Under the pieces are notes generated by a model, which did not search any database, had not been told where the DNA came from, and worked only from the letters and a program-made list of their open reading frames with translations. From positions 2,480,001 through 2,544,000 of the forward strand of contig NW_027480467.1 in NCBI RefSeq assembly GCF_051401765.1: 64,000 bases of DNA, written 5' to 3'. The position numbers and the translations under genes are program-made. The DNA is from Calliopsis andreniformis. Taxonomy: Eukaryota > Arthropoda > Insecta > Hymenoptera > Andrenidae. Of this stretch, positions 53,479 through 63,070 are shown one piece after another. Every line of letters starts with the position of its first letter. Position 1 is the stretch's first letter.

Positions 53479-54850
53479 GCCCTCAATCCTCAATCCTCAA
53501 TCTTCAATCATCAATATTCAATCTTCAGTCCTCAACCCTCAGTCCTCAATCCTCAATCCTCAATCCTCAATGCTCAATCCGTAATACCCAATCCTCAATC
53601 CTCAGTCCTCAAACCTCAATCCTGAATTCTCAAGCCTGAATCCTCAATCTTCAGACCTAAGTCCTCAACAATCAGTTGTCAATTCTCAATCCTCAATAGA
53701 ATATCATCAATTCACAGTTTTCAATACTCAATACTCAATCTGCAATCTTTAGATCTCTATCCACAAACATCAATTCTCATCACTCAACCCTCAGCTCTCA
53801 GACCCCAATCCTCAATCTTCAATCCTCAATCCTCAATCCTCAATCCTTAATACTCAATACTCAATCCTCAATCGTCAATCCTCAATCCCCAATCCTTAAT
53901 TTTCAATCCTCAATCCTCAATCCTCAATCCACAATCCTCAATATTCAATCCTCAATACTCAATCTTCAATCCTCAATCCGCAATCCTCAATCCTCAATCC
54001 TCAATCCTCAATTCTCAATCCTCAATCCTCAATCCTCAGACCTCAAACATCAATACTCAACCATCAGACCTCGTCCTCAATCCACAACCCTCAATCGTCA
54101 ATCCTCAACCTTCAATCATCAATATTCAATCTTCAATCCTCAATCCTCAATCCTCAATCCTCAATCCTCAATCCTCAATCCTCAATGTTCAATCCTCAAT
54201 CCTCAATCCTCAATCTTCAATCCTCAACCCTCAATCCTCAATCCTCAATCCTCAAACCTCAATCCTCAGTCCTCAAACCACAATCCTGAATCCTCAATCC
54301 TGAAACCTCAATCTTCAGCCATCAGTCCTCAACAATCAGTTGTCAATACTCAATGCTCAATAGAATATCCTCAGTTCAGAGTTTTCCATACGCAATACTC
54401 AATCTGCAATCTTCAAATCTCTATCCACAAACATCAATTCTCATCACTCAACCCTCAACACTCAGTCCCCAATCCTCAATCTTCAATCCTCAATCCTCAA
54501 TCCTCAATCCCCAGTCCTCAATCTTCAATCCTTAATACTCAATCTTCAATGCTCAATCTTCAATCCTCAATCCTCAATCTCCAATCCTCAATCCTCAGTC
54601 CTCAATCCTCAATCCTCATTCTTCAATCCTCAATACCCAGTCCTCAATCTTCAATCCTAAATCCTCAATCCTCAACTCTCAATCCTCAATCCTCAGTCCT
54701 CAGTACTCAAACCGCAATCCTCAACCCTCAGCCCTCATAGTCAATCCTCAATCCTCAATTCTCAATACTCAATCTTCAATCCTCAATACTGAATCTTCAA
54801 TCCTCAATCCTCAATCCTCAATTCTCAATCCTCAATACTCAGTCCTCAAA
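53160..54850. repeat. Segment duplicated at 60,420-62,000
   Basis: Class B core 53695 and class C core 54359 correspond to 60956 and 61613 (offsets 7,261 and 7,254). Order of units is shared through CAGTCTTGAATCC, CAATCCGTAATACCC, CAGCTCTCAGACCCC, CAGACCTCGTCC and CATAGT. A block around 53,920-53,990 is replaced near 61,175-61,230. The first half is also kin to 30.6, 35.0 and 38.7 kb. Confidence 0.75.
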
Positions 54851-55129
54851 CCTCAATCCACAATGTTCAATCCTCAATCCTCAATCCTCAATCTTCAATC
54901 CTCAATCATCAATCCTCAATCCTCAATCCTCAATCCTCAAACCACAATCCTCAGTCCTCAAACCACAATCCTGAATCCTCAATCCTGAAACCTCAATCTT
55001 CAGCCCTCAGTCCTCAACAATCAGTTGTCAATCCTCAATCCTCAATAGAATATCCTCAATTCGCAGTTTTCGATACACAATACTCAATCTGCAACCTTCA
55101 AATCTCTATCCACAAACATCAATTCTCAT

Positions 55130-58100
55130 CACTCAACCCTCAGCTCTCAGTCCCCAATCCTCAATCTTCAATCCTCAATCCTCAATCCTCAATTCTTAAT
55201 CCTCAATGCTCAATCGTCAATCGTCAATCCTCAATACCCAATCCTTAATTTTCAATCCTCAATCCTCAATTCTCAATCCACAATCCTCAATATTCAATCC
55301 TCAATACCCAATCTTCAATCCTCAATCCGCAATCCTCAATCCTCAATCCTCAATCCTCAATCCTCAATCCTCAACCTTGAATAATAAATACTCAATCTTC
55401 AATCCCCAATCCTCAATCTTCAATCCTCAATCCTCAATCCTCAATCTTCAATCCTCAATCCTCAATCTTCAATCCTCAACACTCAATCATCAATCTTCAA
55501 TCCTCATTACTCAATCTTCAATCCTCAATGCTCAATCCTCAACCTTCAATCCTCAATACTCAATCTTCAATCGTCAATCCTCAGTCCTCATACTCAATCC
55601 TCAATCCTCAATCCTCAATCCTCAATCTTCAATGCTCAATACTCAATCTTCAATCCTCAATCCTCAATCCCCAGTTCTCAATCCTCAATCCTCAATCCTC
55701 AGACCTCAAACATCAATACTCAACCCTCAGGACTCGTCCTCAATCCACTACCCTCAATCCTCAATCCTCAATCTTCAATCATCAATATTCAATCTTCAAT
55801 CCTCAATCCTCAATCCTCGATCCTCAAACCTCAATCCTCAATGTTCAGTCCTCAATACCCGATCCTCAATCTTCAATCCTCAGTCCTCAATCCTCAATGT
55901 TCAATCCTCAATCCTCAATCCTCAATCTTCAATCCTCAATCCTCAATCCTCAATCCTCAATCATCAATCCTCAAACCTCAATCCTCAGTCCTCAAACCGC
56001 AATCCTGAATCCTCAATCCTGAAACCTCAATCTTCAGCCCTCAGTCCTCAACAATCAGTTGTCAATCCTCAATCCTCAATAGAATATCATCAATTCACAG
56101 TTTTCAATACTCAATACTCAATCTGCAATCTTTGAATCTCTATCCACAAACATCAATTCTCATCACTCAACCCTCAGCTCTCAGTCCCCAATCCTCAATC
56201 TTCAATCCTCAATCCTCAATCCTCAATTCTTAATCCTCAATACTCAATCCTCAATCGTCAATCCTCAATACCCAATCCTTAATTTTCAATCCTCAATCCT
56301 CAATTCTCAATCCACAATCCTCAATATTCAATCCTCAATACCCAATCTTCAATCCTCAATCCGCAATCCTCAATCCTCAATCCTCAATCCTCAATCCTCA
56401 ATCCTCAACCTTGAATAATAAATACTCAATCTTCAATCCCCAATCCTCAATCTTCAATCCTCAATCCTCAATCCTCAATCTTCAATCCTCAATCCTCAAT
56501 CTTCAATCCTCAACACTCAATCATCAATCTTCAAACCTCATTACTCAATCTTCAATCCTCAATGCTCAATCCTCAACCTTCAATCCTCAATACTCAATCT
56601 TCAATCGTCAATCCTCAGTCCTCATACTCAATCCTCAATACTCAATCCTCAATCCTCAATCTTCAATCCTCAATACTCAACCTTCAATCCTCAATCCTCA
56701 ATCCTCAGACCTCAAACCTCAATTCTGAATCCTCAATACTGAATCCTCAATCTTCAGCCCTCAGTCCTCAACAATCAGGTGGCAATCCTCAATCCGCAAT
56801 AGAATATCCTCAATTCGCAGTTTTCGATACACAATACTCAATCTGCAACCTTCAAATCTCTATCCACAAACATCAATTCTCATCACTCAACCCTCAACAC
56901 TCAGTCCTCAATGTTCAATTCTCAATCCTCAATCCTCAATCTTCAATCCTCAATACTCAATCTTCAATCCTCAATCCTCAATCCTCAATCCTCAGTCCTC
57001 ATTCTTCAATCCCCAATACCCAATCCTCAATCTTCAATCCTCAATCCTCAATCCCCAGTTCTCAATCCTCAATCCTCAATCCTCAGACCTCAAACATCAA
57101 TACTCAACCCTCAGGACTCGTCCTCAATCCACTACCCTCAATCCTCAATCCTCAATCTTCAATCATCAATATTCAATCTTCAATCCTCAATCCTCAATCC
57201 TCGATCCTCAATCCTCAATCCTCAATGTTCAGTCCTCAATACCCGATCCTCAATCTTCAACCCTCAGTCCTCAATCCTCAATGTTCAATCCTCAATCCTC
57301 AATCCTCAATCATCAATCCTCAATTCTCAATCCTCAATCCTCAATCCTCAATCCTCAAACCTCAATCCTCAGTCCTCAAACCACAATCCTGAATCCTCAA
57401 TCCTGAAACCTCAATCTTCAGCCCTCAGTCCTCAACAATCAGTTGTCAATCCTCAATCCTCAATAGAATATCATCAATTCACAGTTTTCAATACTCAATA
57501 CTCAATCTGCAATCTTTAAATCTCTATCCACAAACATCAATTCTCATCTCTCAACCCTCAACACTCAGTCCTCAATCTTCAATCCTCAATCCTCAATCCT
57601 CAAAGTTCAATCCTCAATACTCAATTTTCAATCCTCAATCCTCAATTCTCAATCTTCAATCCTCAACCCTCAATCCTCAATCCTCAATATTCAATCCTCA
57701 ATCCTCAATCCTCAATCCTCATTCTTCAATCCTCAATACCCAATCCTCAATCATCAATCCTCAATCCTGAATCCTCAATTCTCAATCCTCAATCATCAGT
57801 CCTCAGTCCTCAAACCTCAATCCTCAACCCTCAGCCCTCATAGTCAATCCTCAATCCTCAAACCTCAATCCTCAATCATCAATCCTCAATACTGAATCTT
57901 CAATCCTCAATCCTCAATCCTCAATTATTAATCTTCAATACTCAATCCTCAATCGTCAATCCTCAATCCCCAATCCTTAACCTTCAATCCTCAATCCTCA
58001 ATCCTCTATCCACAATCCTCAATATTCAATCCTCAATACTCAATCTTCAATCCTCAATCCTCAATCCTCAATCCCCAATCCTCAATCCCCATTCCTCAAT

Positions 58101-58550
58101 CCTCAATCCTCAATCCTCATTCTTCAATCCTCAATACCCAATCCTCAATCTTGAATCCTCAATTCTCAATCCTCAATTCTCAATCCTCAATCCTCAATCC
58201 TCAGACCTCAAACATCAATACTCAACCCTCAGTCCTCGTCCTCAATCCTCAGCCCTCAATCCTCAATCCTCAATCTGTAATCATCAATATTCAATCTTCA
58301 GTCCTCAATCCTCAGTCCTCAATCCTCAATCCTCAATCCTCAATGCTCAATCCGCAATACCCAACCCTCAATCCTCAGTCCTCAAACCTCAATCCTGAAT
58401 CCTCAATCCTGAATCCTCAATCTTCAGACCTAAGTCCACAACAATCAGTTGTCAATTCTCAATCCTCAATAGAATATCATCAATTCACAGTTTTCAATAC
58501 TCAATACTCAATCTGCAATCTTTGAATCTCTATCCACAAACATCAATTCT
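55130..58550. repeat. 1,034-base and 2,390-base spaced repeats
   Basis: The junction CAGCTCTCAGTCCCCAATCC, after a landmark, occurs at about 55,141, 56,175 and 58,565, giving periods of 1,034 and 2,390. Landmark cores 55044, 56078 and 58468 have the same spacing. The period 1,034 equals 146 heptamers plus two hexamers, and two hexamers (CATACT, CGTCCT) are seen in the unit. The period 2,390 equals 338 heptamers plus four hexamers, and four are seen (CATACT, CGTCCT, CATAGT, CGTCCT). Each copy also has a CTTGAATAATAAATACTC stretch. Confidence 0.82.
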
Positions 58551-60420
58551 CATCACTCAACTCTCAGCTCTCAGTCCCCAATCCTCAATCTTCAATCCTC
58601 AATCCTCAATCCTCAATCCTTAATCCTCAATACTCAATCCTCAATCGTCAATCCTCAATACCCAATCCTTAATTTTCAATCCTCAATCCTCAATTCTCAG
58701 TCCACAATCCTCAATATTCAATCCTCAATACCCAATCTTCAATCCTCAATCCGCAATCCTCAATCCTCAATCCTCAATCCTCAATCCTCAATCCTCAACC
58801 TTGAATAATAAATACTCAATCTTCAATCCCCAATCCTCAATCTTCAATCCTCAATCCTCAATCCTCAATCTTCAATCCTCAATCCTCAATCTTCAATCCT
58901 CAATACTCAATCTTCAATCCTCGATCCTCAATCCTCAATCCTCAGTCCTCATTCTTCAATCCTCAATACCCAATCCTCAATCTTCAATCCTCAATCCTCA
59001 ATCCCCAGTTCTCAATCCTCAATCCTCAATCCTCAGACCTCAAACATCAATACTCAACCCTCAGGACTCGTCCTCAATCCACTACCCTCAATCCTCAATC
59101 CTCAATCTTCAATCATCAATATTCAATCTTCAATCCTCAATCCTCAATCCTGGATCCTCAATCCTCAATCCTCAATGTTCAGTCCTCAATACCCGATCCT
59201 CAATCTTCAACCCTCAGTCCTCAATCCTCAATGTTCAATCCTCAATCCCCAATCCTCAATATTCAATCCTCAATCCTCAATCCTCAATCACCAATCGTCA
59301 ATCTTCAATCCTCAATCCTCATTCCTCAATACTCATTCTTCAATCCTCAATAACCAATCCTCAATCCTCAATCCTCAATCCTCAATCCTCAATCGTCATT
59401 AGTCAATCCTCAATCGTCAATCCTCAATCCCCAATCCTCAATCTTCAATCCTCAATCCTTAATCCTCAATCCTCAATAGTCAATCTACAATCGTCAATAC
59501 TCAATCTTCAATCCTCAATCATCAATCCTCAGTCCTCAATCCTCAATCGTCAATCCTCAATCCTCAATCCTCAATTCTCGATCCTCAATCCTCAATCCTC
59601 AGACCTCAAACATCAATACTCAACCATCAGACCTCGTCCTCAATCCACAACCCTCAATCCTCAATCCTCAACCCTCAATCACCAATATTCAATATTCAAT
59701 CCTCAATCCTCAATCCTCAATCCTCAATCCTCAATCCTCAATGATCAATCCTCAATCCTCAATCCTCAATCTTCAATCCTCAATCCTAAATCCTTAATCC
59801 TCAATCCTCAATCCTCAATCGTCAGTCCTCAAACCACAATCCTGAATCCTCTATCTTCAGCGCCCTGTCCTCAACAATTAGTTATCAATCCTCAATCCTC
59901 AATAGAATATCCTCAGTTCGGAGTTTTCCATACGCAATACTCAATCTGCAATCTTCAAATCTCTATCCACAAACATCAATTCTCATCACTCAACCCTCAA
60001 CACTCAGTCCCCAATCCTCAATCTACAATCCTCAATCCTCAATCCTCAATCCTCAATCCTCATTCTTCAATCCTCAATACCCAGTCCTCAATCTTCAATC
60101 CTCAATCCTCAATCCTCAATCTTCAATCCTCAATCCTCAATCCTCTATCCTCAATCCTCATTCTTCAATCCTCAATACCCAATCCTCAATCTTCAATCCT
60201 CAATCCTGAATCCTCAATTCTCAATCCTCAATCCTCAGTCCTCAGTCCTCAAACCTCAATCCTCAACCCTCAGCCCTCATAGTCAATCCTCAATCCTCAA
60301 TCCTCAATCCTCACTCTTCAATCATCAATACTGAATCTTCAATCCTCAATCCTCAATCCTCAATTCTTAATCCTCAATACTCAATCGTCAATCCTCAATC
60401 CTCAATCCCCAATCCTTAAT
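58551..60420. repeat. Third copy of the 55-kb repeat passing into a 51-kb-like segment
   Basis: About 58,551-59,240 follows the 56.2-57.3 kb copies in shortened form, including CTTGAATAATAAATACTC and CAGGACTCGTCC. From about 59,250 the order switches to that of 50.77-51.56 kb, ending in the class C subtype landmark at 59901. From about 60,030 it resembles 30,340-30,600. The longest open frame of the window (58,801-60,282) spans these unrelated pieces, which argues against its being a gene. Confidence 0.72.
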
Positions 60421-62190
60421 CTTCAATCCTCAATCCTCAATCCTCAATCCACAATCCTCAATATTCAATCCTCAATACTCAATCTTCAATCCTCAATCCT
60501 CAATCCTCAATCCTCAATCCTCAATCCTCATTCCTCAATCCTCAATCTTCAACCCTCAATACTCGATCTTCAGTCCTCAATCCTCAATCCTCAATCCTCA
60601 ATCCTCATCCTTCAATCCTCAATACCCAATCCTCAGTCTTGAATCCTCAATCCTCAATCCTCAATTCTCAATCCTCAATCCTAAATCCTCAGACCTCAAA
60701 CATCAATACTCAACCCTCAGTCCTCGTCCTCAATCCACAGCCCTCAATCCTCAATCCTCAATCTTCAATCATCAATATTCAATCTTCAGTCCTCAACCCT
60801 CAGTCCTCAATCCTGAATCCTCAATCCTCAATGCTCAATCCGTAATACCCAATCCTCAATCCTCAGTCCTCAAACCTCAATCCTGAATTCTCAAGCCTGA
60901 ATCCTCAATCTTCAGACCTAAGTCCTCAACAATCAGTTGTCAATTCTCAATCCTCAATAGAATATCATCAATTCACAGTTTTCAATACTCAATACTCAAT
61001 CTGCAATCTTTAGATCTCTATCCACAAACATCAATTCTCATCACTCAACCCTCAGCTCTCAGACCCCAATCCTCAATCTTCAATCCTCAATCCTCAATCC
61101 TCAATCCTTAATACTCAATACTCAATCCTCAATCGTCAATCCTCAATCCCCAATCCTTAATTTTCAATCCTCAATCTCCAATCCTCAATCCTCAGTCCTC
61201 AATCCTCAATCCTCATTCTTCAATCCTCAATCCGCAATCCTCAATCCTCAATCCTCAATCCTCAATTCTCAATCCTCAATCCTCAATCCTCAGACCTCAA
61301 ACATCAATACTCAACCATCAGACCTCGTCCTCAATCCACAACCCTCAATCCTCAATCCTCAACCTTCAATCATCAATATTCAATCTTCAATCCTCAATCC
61401 TCAATCCTCAATCCTCAATCCTCAATCCTCAATCCTCAATGTTCAATCCTCAATCCTCAATCCTCAATCTTGAATCCTCAACCCTCAATCCTCAATCCTC
61501 AATCCTCAAACCTCAATCCTCAGTCCTCAAACCACAATCCTGAATCCTCAATCCTGAAACCTCAATCTTCAGCCCTCAGTCCTCAACAATCAGTTGTCAA
61601 TCCTCAATGCCCAATAGAATATCCTCAGTTCAGAGTTTTCCATACGCAATACTCAATCTGCAATCTTCAAATCTCTATCCACAAACATCCATTCTCATCA
61701 CTCAACCCTCAACACTCAGTCCCCAATCCTCAATCTTCAATCCTCAATCCTCAATCCTCAATCCCCAGTCCTCAATCTTCAATCCTAAATCCTCAATCCT
61801 CAATTCTCAATCCTCAATCCTCAGTCCTCAGGCCTCAAACCGCAATCCTCAACCCTCAGCCCTCATAGTCAATCCTCAATCCTCAATTCTCAATACTCAA
61901 TCTTCAATCCTCAATACTGAATCTTCAGTCCTCAATCCTCAATCCTCAATTCTCAATCCTCAATACTCAGTCCTCATAGTCAATCCTCAATCCTCAATCC
62001 TCAATCCTCAATCTTCAATCCTCAATACTGAATCTTCAATCCTCAATCCTCAATCCTCAATCCTCAATGTTCAATCCGCAATAGCCAATCCTCAATCCTC
62101 AGTCCTCAAACCTCAATCCTGAATCCTGAATCCTGAATCCTCAATCTTCAGACCTAAGTCCTCAACAATCAGTTGTCAATTCTCAATCCT
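60421..62190. repeat. Segment duplicated from or to 53,160-54,850
   Basis: Carries class B (60956) and class C (61613) landmarks in the same order as at 53-54 kb. It then runs through two CATAGT hexamers into CAATGTTCAATCCGCAATAGCC and a class B landmark with CATCAATTTACAG (core 62192). Private changes include CAATGCCCAATAG before the class C core and CAAACATCCATTC after it. Confidence 0.75.
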
Positions 62191-63070
62191 CAATAGAATA
62201 TCATCAATTTACAGTTTTCAATACTCAATACTCAATCTGCAATCTTTAAATCTCTATCCACAAACATCAATTCTCATCTCTCAACCCTCAACACTCAGTC
62301 CTCAATCTTCAATCCTCAATCCTCAATCCTCAAAGTTCAATCCTCAATACTCAATCTTCAATCCTCAATCCTCAATTCTCAATCTTCAATCCTCAACCCT
62401 CAATCCTCAATCCTCAATATTCAATCCTCAATCCTCAATCCTCAATCCTCATTCTTCAATCCTCAATACCCAATCCTCAATCATCAATCCTCAATCCTGA
62501 ATCCTCAATTCTCAATCCTCAATCCTCAGTCCTCAGTCCTCAAACCTCAATCCTCAACCCTCAGCCCTCATAGTCAATCCTCAATCCTCAAACCTCAATC
62601 CCCAATCTTCAATCCTCAATACTGAATCTTCAATCCTCAATCCTCAATCCTCAATTATTAATCTTCAATACTCAATCCTCAATCGTCAATCCTCAATCCC
62701 CGATCCTTAATCTTCAATCCTCAATCATCAATCCTCTATCCACAATCCTCAATATTCAATCCTCAATACTCAGTCTTCAATCCTCAATCCTCAATCCTCA
62801 ATCCTCAATCCTCAATCCCCATTCCTCAATCCTCAATCCTCAATCCTCATTCTTCAATCCTCAATACCCAATCCTCAATCTTGAATCCTCAATACTCAAT
62901 CCTCAATTCTCAATCCTCAATCCTCAATCCTCAGACCTCAAACATCAATACTCAACCCTCAGTCCTCGTCCTCAATCCTCAGCACTCAATCCTCAATCCT
63001 CAATCTGTAATCATCAATATTCAATCTTCAGTCCTCAATCTTCAGTCCTCAATCCTCAATCCTCAATCCT
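62149..63070. repeat. Segment duplicated at 57,420-58,340 (offset 4,730)
   Basis: Core 62192 lies exactly 4,730 after 57462, and the same offset holds for CAAAGTTCAATCC (57,601 and 62,331) and for TTGAATCC (58,151 and 62,881). Both share CAATCTGTAATCATC. The landmark at 62192 is pure class B, but its partner at 57462 is a C/B chimera, so the upstream halves differ while everything downstream agrees. Confidence 0.82.

Noticed and set aside
58801..60282. Longest open reading frame (493 codons), and others of 396-426 codons at 392, 30959, 35337 and 50104
   Set aside because: All are heptamer translation products of the S-S-I-L-N-P-Q type. The three + frames are equivalent, the frames cross joints between unrelated duplicated pieces, many starts are TTG or fall inside a unit, and no domain, signal peptide or ribosome-binding context is visible.
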